From contig WHSU01000013.1 of NCBI GenBank assembly GCA_009379925.1, positions 28,235 through 92,234 of the forward strand: a DNA stretch of 64,000 bases, in the 5' to 3' direction. This DNA comes from Dehalococcoidia bacterium (GTDB taxonomy: Bacteria > Chloroflexota > Dehalococcoidia > UBA2979). The position numbers and the translations under genes were made by a program. The notes under the pieces are model-generated. The model had not been told where the DNA came from. It did no database searches and saw only the letters and a program-made list of their open reading frames with translations. Within the stretch, counting starts at the first letter, position 1. Each line of letters begins with the position of its first letter. Below are positions 7,561 to 16,391 of the stretch, in pieces.

Positions 7561-7860
7561 CTATGCGCTCCGGATCGTGGCCGTGAGTCCGTGCGACTCC
7601 AGGCGGCCCCGGTACAGCTCGGCGCGTTCGAGGGGGCACGTGATCACGTCGGCCTGTCCGTGATTGTGCGCGGCGAGCATGATCTCGGCCGCACGCTCCA
7701 CCTCGAGTTCCGGCACGCTGGCCAGCAGCGCTTGTACCACGTGGTCCATCGAGTTGTGGTCGTCGTTATGGAGCACCAGGACGTAGGGCGGTAGCGTCTC
7801 GTGCAGCGGACGGGTCCGCTGCTGGGCCTCGACGCCGGGACCGGTGACCGCGCGCGTCAT
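7561..7860 (-). CDS. clpS: ClpS, ATP-dependent Clp protease adaptor
   Basis: The 99-residue protein has a flexible N-terminal tail of about 25 residues and then the ClpS core. PYVLVLHNDDHNSMDHVVQALL contains the NDD-H N-degron-binding signature, and AEIMLAAHNHGQADVITCP the later helix with conserved histidines. ClpS delivers N-end-rule substrates to ClpA or ClpC. Its ATG overlaps the stop of the PPOX gene as ATGA. No clpA/C gene is in the window. Confidence 0.92.
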   Translation of the reverse strand: MTRAVTGPGVEAQQRTRPLHETLPPYVLVLHNDDHNSMDHVVQALLASVPELEVERAAEIMLAAHNHGQADVITCPLERAELYRGRLESHGLTATIRSA

Positions 7861-8318
7861 CCCAGTTTCCGGTGGTCCCAGGTGCGCACGCGGCGAGGGT
7901 GGACGCGGATGGTGACGCGTTTGTAGGCGGCTGGTGGCGGCTCGGGGATCGCGGCGGCCTCTGGTCTGGGCCGGCCGGCGTACTTCGCACCGACGAGCGC
8001 GAGCACGCGGGCGGTGCGCTGCGGGTCGCGGACGACCTCCGCCTCCGCATCGATGGAGGCGCCGCGCAGTTCGTTGTAGGCGTCGCCCGTTTCGAGCAGC
8101 ACGGTGAGGCGCGGGTCGCGCTCGAGGTTCCGGACCTTCTGGGAGGTGCCATAGGTGGTGAAGGCGAGGACGCCTTCGTCGTCGACCTCGAACCACATGG
8201 GCACCAGGTGCGGGGTGCCGTCCGGGTTGATGGACGCGACCTGGAGGATGCGCGACTGCGCGAAGAGTTCGCGCTGCTCCGCCTCGGTCAACTGAATGCG
8301 GGCTCGGGCGTTGGTCAT
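7857..8318 (-). CDS. Pyridoxamine 5'-phosphate oxidase-like, F420-type flavin-barrel protein
   Basis: The 153-residue protein has the split-barrel flavin-binding fold. RILQVASINPDGTPHLVPMWFEVDDEGVLAFTTYGTSQKVRNLERDPRLTVLLE is the typical PPOX core, with cofactor-binding residues in the FTTYGTSQKVRNL loop. Actinobacterial and Chloroflexota relatives of this form use F420, FMN or heme; the sequence alone does not decide. It is translationally coupled to clpS. Two further members are at 43012 and 51236. Confidence 0.82.
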   Translation of the reverse strand: MTNARARIQLTEAEQRELFAQSRILQVASINPDGTPHLVPMWFEVDDEGVLAFTTYGTSQKVRNLERDPRLTVLLETGDAYNELRGASIDAEAEVVRDPQRTARVLALVGAKYAGRPRPEAAAIPEPPPAAYKRVTIRVHPRRVRTWDHRKLG

Positions 8319-8420
8319 CGGTCCTCCCGGGACGTGTCGAGGGCATGATAGTGCCGCGGCGGTGGTCGCGGGCCGCCGAGGGCTGCAGTGCTGGTCGTGG
8401 GGGGCGGGGGCCGCAGGGTG

Positions 8421-8831
8421 CTACCCGGACACCTCGGCTCGCGCGGCGGCCGCGTCCCGACGCATACGGCGCCACGTGGTGATGAGCGTTCGCGCCCCGA
8501 CGTAGAGCACCATGACGCCGAAGATGCGGCTGAGTTGCTCGCCGGGGATGAATCCGGCGAGGAAGGCGCCTCCGAGGGCGGCGAGCACGGCGAACGGCGT
8601 GACCCAGAGCGCGGCGTCGCGGTCGACGTAGCCGCCCTTCAGGTTGCGCTGGGTGGCGGAGATGGCCGTGGGGATGATGACCACGAGCGATACGCCCTGC
8701 GCGACGTGCTGGTCCGTGCCGAGCAGGAGCACCATCGCGGGCACATAGAGGGTGCCTCCGCCCACGCCGAGTAGCCCGGCGAACGAGCCGCCCGCGAGGC
8801 CGATGAGGAGCGCCGCGACCACTTCGCCCAA
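8421..8831 (-). CDS. TauE/SafE (TSUP) transporter, second half-size subunit
   Basis: The 136-residue membrane protein has about four hydrophobic segments and the TSUP glycine motif GLAGGSFAGLLGVGGGTLYVPAMVL. Full TSUP exporters are about 250 residues, built of two such halves. This one is half-size and follows another half-size TSUP gene with a gap of 6 bp. The two products may form a heterodimer that moves sulfite, sulfonates or another small organic anion. The substrate is unknown. Confidence 0.8.
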   Translation of the reverse strand: MGEVVAALLIGLAGGSFAGLLGVGGGTLYVPAMVLLLGTDQHVAQGVSLVVIIPTAISATQRNLKGGYVDRDAALWVTPFAVLAALGGAFLAGFIPGEQLSRIFGVMVLYVGARTLITTWRRMRRDAAAARAEVSG

Positions 8832-8837
8832 GGCGCC

Positions 8838-9194
8838 CTACCCAAACACCAGCAGGCGGAGCCCGACGACCACGAGGAAGACCGCGAAGGCGAGGCGCAG
8901 CTGCAGTTCGGGCAGCGCTCGCATGGCATGGGCGCCGATCTGCGCGCCGACGACCCCTCCGAAGGTGAGCGCGGCGGCGAGGGCCCAGTCCACCTCGTCG
9001 CGGAGGATGTACTGGGAGACGGCGGAGAGGGCAGCGAAGATCACGATGACGAGCGAGGTGGCGTGCGCTCGATGCTGCGGCATGCGCATCAGGCCCGTGA
9101 GCAGCGGCACCATGACGGTGCCCCCGCCGATCCCGGTGAGGCCCGAGGCGAAGCCGCCGACGAGGCCGGTCACCGCCGCCCGCATCCTGGACAT
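8838..9194 (-). CDS. TauE/SafE (TSUP) transporter, first half-size subunit
   Basis: The 118-residue protein contains the TSUP motif GLVGGFASGLTGIGGGTVMVPLLTGL and about four membrane segments ending LRLAFAVFLVVVGLRLLVFG. The ATG at 9194 is preferred over an in-frame ATG 19 codons upstream because GAGGGGA lies six bases ahead of it. It is half the normal family length and pairs with the next half-size gene. Both halves have complete ends and good motifs, arguing against a simple frameshift. Confidence 0.8.
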   Translation of the reverse strand: MSRMRAAVTGLVGGFASGLTGIGGGTVMVPLLTGLMRMPQHRAHATSLVIVIFAALSAVSQYILRDEVDWALAAALTFGGVVGAQIGAHAMRALPELQLRLAFAVFLVVVGLRLLVFG

Positions 9195-9491
9195 GCGCGT
9201 CCCCTCGAGAGTGCGCGCGAGGCCCTGGGGGTGGAAACGCGGCGCAGCCAATGTGGTGCGGCGTGCAGTCTACTCGTTGTGGCGTGATGAGCACGTCGCG
9301 TTGGGGCAGGCCCGTATGATGCGCGCGCCGGGGACGGTGCCCGCGCGTGGCGCCGGCCGTAGCCTCGGGTGGAGGAGGCGCCGGGGCGACCCTGGTATGC
9401 CCCGACGCCTACTGAAATCGTCGGCGGGCGCGATGGCGTCTGTAGTAGGGCATCGCGAAACGAGGACGGGCGAAACGGACGAGGGGGGACT

Positions 9492-10286
9492 GTGGAGTAC
9501 GGCGACTTCGAGGACCTGGTGGTCGAAGTGCGCGAGGGCATCGGGCATTTCCGCATCAACCGGGCCGAGCGGCTGAACGCGCTCCGCACCAGCACGTTCT
9601 GGGAGGTGGTGGAACTGGGCCGACGGTTGCAGCTGGATGACGACGTGCGCGTGGTGGTGTGTACGCACGAGGGGCGAGGGTTCAGCTCGGGCGCCGACCT
9701 GTCGGCGCGCAACCCGGCCGACCCGGACCGCGCGCCGGAGGCCACGCCGACCGACTCGATGGGCGTCGCCACCATCGGGATGGCCATGCCAGGCATCGAC
9801 AAGCCAACGATCGCCTCGATCAACGGGGTGTGCGCGGGGGCCGGGTTCGCGTTCGCCACGTCGTTCGACATCCGCTTCCTGGGGCCGTCCGCGCGCTTCG
9901 TCACCGTGTTCGCGCGTCGTGCGCTGGGGCCGGACTGCGGGCTGACGTACTGGCTGCCTCGGCTGGTGGGGCCGGCGAAGGCGCTGGAGCTGCTCTACAC
10001 GAGCCGCGAGGTCGAAGCGGAGGAGGCGTCCCGGATCGGCCTCGGGAATGCGCTCGTGGACGACCCGGACGCGGCGGCCTTCGACCTGGCGCGGACACTG
10101 GTGGAGGGGCCGCCGCTGTCTTACCTCTGGAGCAAGCGCGAGGTACACCACTCGTACACCAGCGACCTGCAACGCCAGATCGAGTTCGAGTGGATGGGCC
10201 AGTCGCAGTTGCGGCATTCCGAGGACGTGAAGGAGGGGCGCGCGGTCTTCCTGGAAAAGCGCCCGCCTCAGTTTATGGGGCGTTAG
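9492..10286 (+). CDS. Enoyl-CoA hydratase/isomerase (crotonase) family
   Basis: The 264-residue protein has the crotonase fold. FRINRAERLNALRTSTFWEVVELGRRL leads to VVVCTHEGRGFSSGADLSARNP (first oxyanion-hole strand), followed by KPTIASINGVCAGAGFAFATSFDIRFLG (second oxyanion-hole element). Members hydrate or isomerise enoyl-CoA esters. The position of the usual second catalytic acid reads GPDCGLTYWLPR, so a hydratase, isomerase or related activity cannot be separated. A GTG start follows a GAGGGGGG site. The acyl-CoA ligase gene converges just downstream. Confidence 0.85.
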   Translation: MEYGDFEDLVVEVREGIGHFRINRAERLNALRTSTFWEVVELGRRLQLDDDVRVVVCTHEGRGFSSGADLSARNPADPDRAPEATPTDSMGVATIGMAMPGIDKPTIASINGVCAGAGFAFATSFDIRFLGPSARFVTVFARRALGPDCGLTYWLPRLVGPAKALELLYTSREVEAEEASRIGLGNALVDDPDAAAFDLARTLVEGPPLSYLWSKREVHHSYTSDLQRQIEFEWMGQSQLRHSEDVKEGRAVFLEKRPPQFMGR

Positions 10287-10372
10287 GCGGAGCCCCAACC
10301 CCAACTGACCGGGTACGGGGACGGCGGGATGCCGTCGGTAGTGGCTCGGCGATCGCTTAAGTTAGCCGGCGA

Positions 10373-11908
10373 CTACCCGTCAAGGCGCTCCGCGCGCACG
10401 CCATCGAGGATGGCGCGGCGCTGGAGTTTGCCGTTGCGGGTGCGTGGCAACGCGTCTACGAAGCGGTACTGGTGCGGGCGCTTGTACTCGGCGAGATGGG
10501 CCGCGGCGTGGGCCTCGAGGGCGGCCGCATCGACCTCGGCGCCGTCGTGGGGGACGACGCAGGCCGTGACGAGCGTCTTCTGCGCCTCCAGTTCGAAGCC
10601 CACCACCGCGGCTTCAGCGACGGCGGGGTGGGATTCGAGTGCCGCCTCGATCTCCAGGGGTGAGAGACGGTAGCCGAAGGACTTGATGACGTCGTCGGCG
10701 CGGCCCTGGAACCAGACGTACCCGTCGACATCCATCGAGGCGAGGTCACCGCCGATGAACCAGTCGCCGCGGTAGACCTCGGACTCCTCGTCCGGGCGAC
10801 GCCAGTAGCCGAGCATCAGTCCGGGGTCGCTGCGGTGCACGGCGAGCAGCCCAGTCTCGCCCGGCGGGAGCGGGTCGGTGGAGCCGCCCTCGACCGGCAG
10901 GATGGCGACGCGACGCCCCGGCTGCGGGCGGCCGGGCGAGCCGGGACGCACGGGCGTGGCGGGGCCGGACGAGATGTAGGTGCTCACCTCGGTCATACCG
11001 AGGCACTCGTACATCTCCGTGCCGGTACGCTCGCGCCACTCCTCGAGCAGTGCGGGGGAGAGGGGCTCGCCGGCACAGAGGACGTGACGCAGCGAGGAGA
11101 GGTCACGCGCCTCGGGTTCGCCGTACTTCAGCATCTGGCGGTACACGGTGGGTACGGCGATGAACACCGTCGTGCGCAGCCGCTCGATGAGCGGGGGCCA
11201 GCGTGCGGGGTCGCCCGCGCCGCCGGCCAGCACGGCGTGTGCGCCGGCGTTCCAGGGGTCGAGCAGGCCGACGACGAGCGTGTACGACCAGTTGAGGGCG
11301 CCGGCGTGCAGCGTCACGTCGTCGTGGCCGATGTCGTGCCAGCCCTCGCGCACCGGGGTGCGGCCGAGCAGCGCGCGGTGCGCGTGCAGCACGCCCTTCG
11401 GCTTCGAGGTGGTGCCGGACGTGTAGATGAGGAACGCGGGGTCCTCGGGATGCGTCTCGGGCAGCGGGCCGGGGCCGTCCAGCGCGTCGAGGTCCTCCGC
11501 GAACACCTCGATGCCGGCGTAGCCGGGGAGGCGCTGGTCTGGCGTGGTGACGACCGCTGCGGCCTCCGAGTCCTCGACGAGAAAGCGCGCCTCCTCCTCG
11601 GTGAGGGCGGTGGAGGCCGGGATGGGGACGAGGCCGGCGAGCGTGGCGCCGAAGAAGGCGAAGGCGTACTCCGGCGAGTGCGGCAGGCGCACGAGGACGC
11701 GGTCGCCCGGCTCCAGGCCGCGGGCGAGCAGGCCGCGCCCGATGCGCTCGACGCGCGCCCACAGCTCGCCGTAGGTCCACGCGCGGTCCTCGACGCCCGG
11801 CTCGACGAAGGTGAAGGCGGGGCGCGCGGCCGTGGCGGGGTCGACCGCCCAGCGCTCGATGCACGCCCGGGCGAGGTTGAGCGACGACGGCGCCTCGGTG
11901 CTTCGCAT
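10373..11908 (-). CDS. Acyl-CoA synthetase/AMP-dependent ligase
   Basis: The 511-residue adenylate-forming enzyme shows the P-loop LIYTSGTTSKPKGVLHAHRA (about residues 155-174), the MYECLGMTEVSTYISSG motif, the hinge YVWFQGRADDVIKSFGYRLSPLEIEAAL and a C-terminal lysine segment TRNGKLQRR. It activates a carboxylic acid to acyl-AMP and then acyl-CoA. The benzoate/acetate-ligase-like hinge suggests a short or aromatic acid, but this is not decidable. Together with the crotonase and the thiolase-like pair it suggests acid catabolism. Confidence 0.9.
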   Translation of the reverse strand: MRSTEAPSSLNLARACIERWAVDPATAARPAFTFVEPGVEDRAWTYGELWARVERIGRGLLARGLEPGDRVLVRLPHSPEYAFAFFGATLAGLVPIPASTALTEEEARFLVEDSEAAAVVTTPDQRLPGYAGIEVFAEDLDALDGPGPLPETHPEDPAFLIYTSGTTSKPKGVLHAHRALLGRTPVREGWHDIGHDDVTLHAGALNWSYTLVVGLLDPWNAGAHAVLAGGAGDPARWPPLIERLRTTVFIAVPTVYRQMLKYGEPEARDLSSLRHVLCAGEPLSPALLEEWRERTGTEMYECLGMTEVSTYISSGPATPVRPGSPGRPQPGRRVAILPVEGGSTDPLPPGETGLLAVHRSDPGLMLGYWRRPDEESEVYRGDWFIGGDLASMDVDGYVWFQGRADDVIKSFGYRLSPLEIEAALESHPAVAEAAVVGFELEAQKTLVTACVVPHDGAEVDAAALEAHAAAHLAEYKRPHQYRFVDALPRTRNGKLQRRAILDGVRAERLDG

Positions 11909-12013
11909 GTGCCGCAGTCTACCGCCGTGCGGCCCAGTGGCGAGCCGAGCGGTCTTTCACGCGTAGCCGGCCCGACGTACGCTGGCGGCTCATGATTCCG
12001 AGGGAGATGCGGC

Positions 12014-13072
12014 ATGCACCGGGCACAGATCATCGGCGCGACGGGGTACGGCGGACTCGGGATCCTCGAGCTGTTGCTCGGGCACCCGGACTTCGAGGTG
12101 CGTTCGATCGTGGCGCGTGACGACGCCGGCAAGCGCATCTCCGACGTGTACCCGCACCTCACCGACCGCTGCGACCTGGTGGTGCAGGCTCCGGACGACT
12201 CGCAGGTGGGGGCCGACTGCGACATCGTCGTGTTCGCGACGCCGGACCGGGTGTCGCAGGGCTACGCGAGCGGGCTGGCGGATGCCGGCGTGCGGTTCAT
12301 CGACTACTCGGGCGACTTCCGCTTCGCGAGCGCCGACGACTACGCGCGCTATGCCGAGCGTCACCCCTCGATCGGTGACGCGGCGCACGCGGCCGAGGGC
12401 CTGCTCGGGCGCGCGGTCTACGGGGTGTCCGAGTTGAACCACGAGCGCATCGCGAGCGCGCCCATCGTGGGGAACCCCGGCTGCTTCGCGGTGGGGATCA
12501 TCCTGGGGCTCGCGCCGCTGTTCGCGGACGGGCTGGTGGCGGACGGCACGGTCGCCGTGGACGGCCTGACGGGCTCCTCCGGCGCCGGGAAGAAGCCGGC
12601 GCCGCTCCAGCACTTCTCCCACCTCAACGACAACGTGGTCCCGTATCGCGTGTTATCGCATCAGCACGTGGTGGAGGCGGAACAGACGCTGGGCCGCCTG
12701 GGGATGGCGTCCGGCGCGACGATCGACTTCGTGCCGCACCTCCTCGGCACCACGCGGGGCATCCTGAGCACGATGCACGCGACCCTCTCGCGGTCCGTGT
12801 CGCGCGAGGCGCTGGTGGACCGCTACCGGAACTTCTTCCGCGGCCAGCCGTTCGTGCGCGTCCTCGATGTGCCGCCGACGCTGAAGGGCACGCTGGGTTC
12901 GAACTACTGCGACATCTCGCTCACCGTGAGCCAGGACGGCAAGCGGGTGGTGGTGATGTCGTCGATCGACAATCTGATGAAGGGCCAGAGTGGCTCCGCG
13001 ATGCAGAACATGAACCTGATGTTCGGCCTGGACGCCGCGGCGGGGCTGGAGCGCGGGCCGCTGTACCCATAG
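12014..13072 (+). CDS. argC: N-acetyl-gamma-glutamyl-phosphate reductase
   Basis: The 352-residue NADPH-dependent reductase of arginine synthesis begins IIGATGYGGLGILELLLGHP (Rossmann motif). The active-site cysteine is in GNPGCFAVGIILGLAPL. LTGSSGAGKKPAPLQHFSHLNDNVVPYRVLSHQH matches the conserved ArgC segment with its catalytic histidine. An AGGGAG site precedes the ATG. No other arginine genes adjoin it, so it stands alone here. A LysY-type role with a carrier protein is less likely but not excluded. Confidence 0.88.
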   Translation: MHRAQIIGATGYGGLGILELLLGHPDFEVRSIVARDDAGKRISDVYPHLTDRCDLVVQAPDDSQVGADCDIVVFATPDRVSQGYASGLADAGVRFIDYSGDFRFASADDYARYAERHPSIGDAAHAAEGLLGRAVYGVSELNHERIASAPIVGNPGCFAVGIILGLAPLFADGLVADGTVAVDGLTGSSGAGKKPAPLQHFSHLNDNVVPYRVLSHQHVVEAEQTLGRLGMASGATIDFVPHLLGTTRGILSTMHATLSRSVSREALVDRYRNFFRGQPFVRVLDVPPTLKGTLGSNYCDISLTVSQDGKRVVVMSSIDNLMKGQSGSAMQNMNLMFGLDAAAGLERGPLYP

Positions 13073-13112
13073 GCGGGGCGGCCGCCGCGCCGGGACTCAT
13101 GCTCGGGCCGGA

Positions 13113-13164
13113 GCACCCGCTCGCCCTGAGCATGTCGAAGGGTCGCCCGCAGGGCGACGGGTGC
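13113..13164. repeat. REP-like palindromic element, copy 2
   Basis: Arms 13113-13128 and 13150-13164 pair over 15 bp with one bulged base. The loop holds TGAGCATGTCGAAGG, the reverse complement of the core in the neighbouring copy. It lies in the 217-bp gap between argC and the convergent MFS gene. Confidence 0.6.
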
Positions 13165-13201
13165 GGGCGTTGGGAGTGAGCACCACGTGTCCGGTCAGAG
13201 C

Positions 13202-13250
13202 CGCGGCGCGCGTCCTTCGACTAGCTCAGGATGAACGGAGCGCGCGCCGC
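13202..13250. repeat. REP-like palindromic element, copy 3
   Basis: A perfect 10-bp inverted repeat GCGGCGCGCG/CGCGCGCCGC encloses the core CCTTCGACTAGCTCAGGAT. Copies 2 and 3 carry the core in opposite orientation about 90 bp apart, like a paired REP (BIME-type) arrangement. Confidence 0.6.
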
Positions 13251-13289
13251 TCGCGCCTCTTTAAAGAACTGGGGCGGGGCTTTCTCGGC

Positions 13290-14690
13290 TCAGACCTCCT
13301 CGCCCAGCATCTCGACCTTTGGTGAGCGCCAGCGGGCGGCGTAGGCGACGATGCCGTAGGCGAGCAGCAGGAGCACGACGGGGGCGAGGGTGACGACGGC
13401 GCGCACACCGACAATGTCGGCGACGCTGCCGAGCAGCAGTAGCGGGGGGATCGCCATCCCGTCCTTCATGACGCCCAGCAGCGCGAAGACTCGGCCGTGG
13501 ATGGCGTTGGGGACGTAGCGGCCGATGTAGGTCATGGTGGCGGCCGAGGCCAGTGTCACCCCCATACCCAGGGGCAGCGAGAGCAGTCCGGCCATCTCCA
13601 CGTGTTCGTCGATGCCGGGGATGTCGACGAGCAACAGCCAGCCGAAGCGCTCGGTGATCGGGTCGACGAGGCCGAGCATCGCCATCGAGGCGGCCACCAG
13701 GCCGAAGCCCACCGTGGCCACCGTGCGCTCGCCGAACGCGGCGATCCCCCAGGGGGCGAGCGCCAGCGCGACCGCGAGGCCGACGGAGGCGGGGGCGAAG
13801 ACGTAGAGGGCGTTTGCCGGGTCGACACCCAGCACCTCTCGGACGTACTGGGGCGCCAGCATCCCCAGCACTACGTTCACGGTGGCGGCCATCGCCGCGA
13901 GCATCAGCATCCAGAACGCAGCCGGCTCGTCGAGCAGCCACTCGAAGGCCTCGCGGGCCGAGGTGCGCGGACGCACGGCGCCGCGCGGACGCCTGGGGCC
14001 GTCGACGCCGGCCAGGTTGAGGACGCGCGTGGCGGAGAGGAGGAAGAGCAGCCCGGCGAGGATGGTGACGGGGTTCACGCCGAACGCGCGCACGATGAAC
14101 GGCGCCAGCAGGGCCTTGCCCACGACCTCGCCGACGCTCGAAGCGAGCGAGAGGAATGAGTTCGCGGAGGCCAGTTCGGCATGGCTGGCCACGAGCGGGA
14201 CCGTGGAGGCCTCGGAGGGTTGGGACACCTGGTGCAGGGCGCGCACCAGGAACAGGATCACCAGCAACGCGCGGAGGTCCGTGCCCAGCGCGCCGGGGAT
14301 CAGGAAGCACAGCACCCCCATGGCGAGGTAGGCGCCGAAGAGCGCCACCCGCTTCGGCAGAGCGTCCGCGACCGAGCCTCCGAACAGGCCCAACAGCACG
14401 CCCGGCAGCAGCGAGGCCGTCCCGATCAGGGCGGCATCGAAGGCGCTCCCGCCACCGCGGGCGCTGGCGATCAGGGCGCCATAGAGGAGGAGCTGGATCG
14501 CGATGTCGCTCAGGAAGCGCGAGGCGAGCAAGGCCTGGAAGTTGACGTTCCAGGCCACGGAGCCCGGCGGGAGGCGGAACCAGAGGATGCGAAAGATGTG
14601 GTGCTGGCCTCGATCGATGACGCGGTCGAGCCTCCGCAGGCCGTGTCCCGCCGGCTCGTCGAATTGAGGAGGCAGCGCCATGCGGAGCAT
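13290..14690 (-). CDS. MFS transporter
   Basis: The 466-residue protein has about twelve hydrophobic segments. LIGTASLLPGVLLGLFGGSVADALPKRVALFGAY contains the loop-2/3 MFS signature (G..AD..PKR). An N-terminal cytoplasmic stretch of about 60 residues precedes TM1, and a polar linker RPRRPRGAVRPRTSAREAF separates the halves. It resembles enterobactin-exporter/macrolide-efflux type MFS proteins (MFS_3); the substrate is unknown. A second in-frame ATG three codons on could be the start. Confidence 0.8.
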   Translation of the reverse strand: MLRMALPPQFDEPAGHGLRRLDRVIDRGQHHIFRILWFRLPPGSVAWNVNFQALLASRFLSDIAIQLLLYGALIASARGGGSAFDAALIGTASLLPGVLLGLFGGSVADALPKRVALFGAYLAMGVLCFLIPGALGTDLRALLVILFLVRALHQVSQPSEASTVPLVASHAELASANSFLSLASSVGEVVGKALLAPFIVRAFGVNPVTILAGLLFLLSATRVLNLAGVDGPRRPRGAVRPRTSAREAFEWLLDEPAAFWMLMLAAMAATVNVVLGMLAPQYVREVLGVDPANALYVFAPASVGLAVALALAPWGIAAFGERTVATVGFGLVAASMAMLGLVDPITERFGWLLLVDIPGIDEHVEMAGLLSLPLGMGVTLASAATMTYIGRYVPNAIHGRVFALLGVMKDGMAIPPLLLLGSVADIVGVRAVVTLAPVVLLLLAYGIVAYAARWRSPKVEMLGEEV

Positions 14691-14803
14691 CGTATCCGAC
14701 CCCCGGCCGTGCCGGCGGATGGACGCGCTGCGAACGCAACCGATGTGGCCCCGTTAGATCGGTTGCGACCCGAAGGCAGACCCTGGGGTGAGTGAGAGCG
14801 AGT

Positions 14804-15664
14804 ATGAAGCACTTAGGTGTACTGCCGGCGGCATGGCTGGCTGCGTTAGCCGTGGCCACGGTGACCACGGTCGCCCCGGCCTCGGCAGCTGACACGACGG
14901 CGAAACCCGCCGCGGAAGCCATCGGTATCGAGGGTCCCGCCCTGCCGGTGACGCACCCCGCGTACGTCCGGTTGCAGGAGATCCTGGCGGACGACAGCCT
15001 GCCGGCGCCGGCGCGTCGGGTGCTCGAACGGGTGGTGGCGGAGGGCGAGCAGCGGGCGGCGCCGGGCTGGGCCTGCCGGCGCATCGCGGCCGCGGGCGAG
15101 ACAGTGGACCAATCGCTGGTCCAACGCTGTCGCGAGCACTTTGGCGACGACGCGAACCCATGGCGCGTCTGCCGGCGCGTGGCCCAGGACCCGGCGGCGG
15201 TCCCGAGCGAGATCGTCCAGCGGTGCCGCGCGGCGCTCGCGGACCTGGCCGGCGAGCACCCCGGGCTGGCGTGCCGGTACCTGACAATTGACCCGGCGGC
15301 CTACGCCGAGGTGGCGGAGCGCTGCCGCGAGTACCTGGCGGAGCACGACGGCGCTATGGCCTGGGCGGTGTGCCGCCGGCTGCTCGCCTCGGAGAGCGCA
15401 GAGGTGTACCCGGACCTGCTCGAGCGCTGTCGAGCATCGACGGTAAACAGCGAGTCGCCACGGGTTCCGATGGCCTGTGATCGCATCGCAGCAACCGACA
15501 GAAACCTCGAACGATGCCGCGCGTGGGCGGCTGACGTCCGCCCGAGCGCGCAAGACGACCGTATGCGGGACGACCTCCGTAGTCAGCGGCGCGACAGGAT
15601 CCTCCCGGACGTCGTGGACGATCTGGCCCGAGACAGCGACCATGTTAGCCGCGGGGACCGCTAG
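14804..15664 (+). CDS. Secreted protein with five tandem Cys-pair repeats, unknown family
   Basis: The 286-residue protein starts with a signal peptide (MKHLGVLPAAWLAALAVATV, likely cut after ASA near residue 28). It then shows five repeats of roughly 33 residues, each with an early CR and a late RCR: cysteines 91/109, 123/141, 157/174, 190/209 and 225/238. Spacing within a pair is 17-19 residues except the last (13). The pattern suggests helical hairpins each pinned by one disulfide outside the cytoplasm. A charged tail follows. The gene lies directly upstream of a sigma-factor gene. I do not recognise the family. Confidence 0.75.
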   Translation: MKHLGVLPAAWLAALAVATVTTVAPASAADTTAKPAAEAIGIEGPALPVTHPAYVRLQEILADDSLPAPARRVLERVVAEGEQRAAPGWACRRIAAAGETVDQSLVQRCREHFGDDANPWRVCRRVAQDPAAVPSEIVQRCRAALADLAGEHPGLACRYLTIDPAAYAEVAERCREYLAEHDGAMAWAVCRRLLASESAEVYPDLLERCRASTVNSESPRVPMACDRIAATDRNLERCRAWAADVRPSAQDDRMRDDLRSQRRDRILPDVVDDLARDSDHVSRGDR

Positions 15665-15677
15665 TCCCCCTGTCACC

Positions 15678-16391
15678 ATGGCGGTGGGCGCCCTCCCGGG
15701 GGCGCCCACCCGTCCGCGCCTCCTGTCCAGGGGCGCCGGTGACGCGGCGAACGGACCGGGGGCCGGATCGTTGAAACGTGTGGAGGCGCAGGTAGGCGCA
15801 CGGCGCGACGCGGGCCTCAATTCGAGACCCGCAGAGGCGCTGGCGGACGAGCAGGCGATGGTTGTCGCGCTCGTCGACCGCTCGAAGGCCGGTGATGCCG
15901 ACGCCTTCGGAGCGCTCTATGACCGCTTCCAGCCGGAAATCGTCCGCTACCTGGCACATCGCGTGGGCGATGTGCACGCGGCGGAGGACCTGGCTCAACA
16001 GGTGTTCTTGAAGGCCTGGCAGGCCATCCCGCGCTACGAGCACCGTGGGGTCCCCTTCCGGGCGTGGCTTTATCGCATGGCGCACAACCAGATGGTCGAC
16101 TACTTCCGCAGCCGGCGGCCCACGACGGGCCTCGACGGCGTCGACGTGCCTGAGGACGGCGAGGCGGAGGAGCGCGTGCTGATCCGCGAGGTCCACGAGC
16201 GCCTGGAACAGGCCTTGTTGCATCTCTCCGAGGACCACCGGCGGGTACTCGTGCTGCGCTTCCTGATGGAGAAGTCTGCCCGGGAGATCGGCGAGATCAT
16301 GGGCCGCAAGGAGGTCACGGTGCGTGGCCTCCAGATGCGCGCCCTGCAGGCGTTGCGGCGTGAGATCGAGCTGATGGGGGGGCTGCCGTGA
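15678..16391 (+). CDS. RNA polymerase sigma factor, ECF/sigma-70 type
   Basis: Region 2 is clear in DRSKAGDADAFGALYDRFQPEIVRYLAHRVGDVHAAEDLAQQVFLKAWQAIP and FRAWLYRMAHNQMVDYFRSRRP. Region 4 is DHRRVLVLRFLMEKSAREIGEIMGRKEVTVRGLQMRALQALRRE. The annotated ATG at 15678 gives 237 residues including about 60 unconserved residues. A downstream TTG (15771) or ATG (15858) could be the true start and no ribosome binding site decides it. The stop overlaps the FecR gene (GTGA), implying translational coupling of a sigma factor to its membrane partner. Confidence 0.85.
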   Translation: MAVGALPGAPTRPRLLSRGAGDAANGPGAGSLKRVEAQVGARRDAGLNSRPAEALADEQAMVVALVDRSKAGDADAFGALYDRFQPEIVRYLAHRVGDVHAAEDLAQQVFLKAWQAIPRYEHRGVPFRAWLYRMAHNQMVDYFRSRRPTTGLDGVDVPEDGEAEERVLIREVHERLEQALLHLSEDHRRVLVLRFLMEKSAREIGEIMGRKEVTVRGLQMRALQALRREIELMGGLP

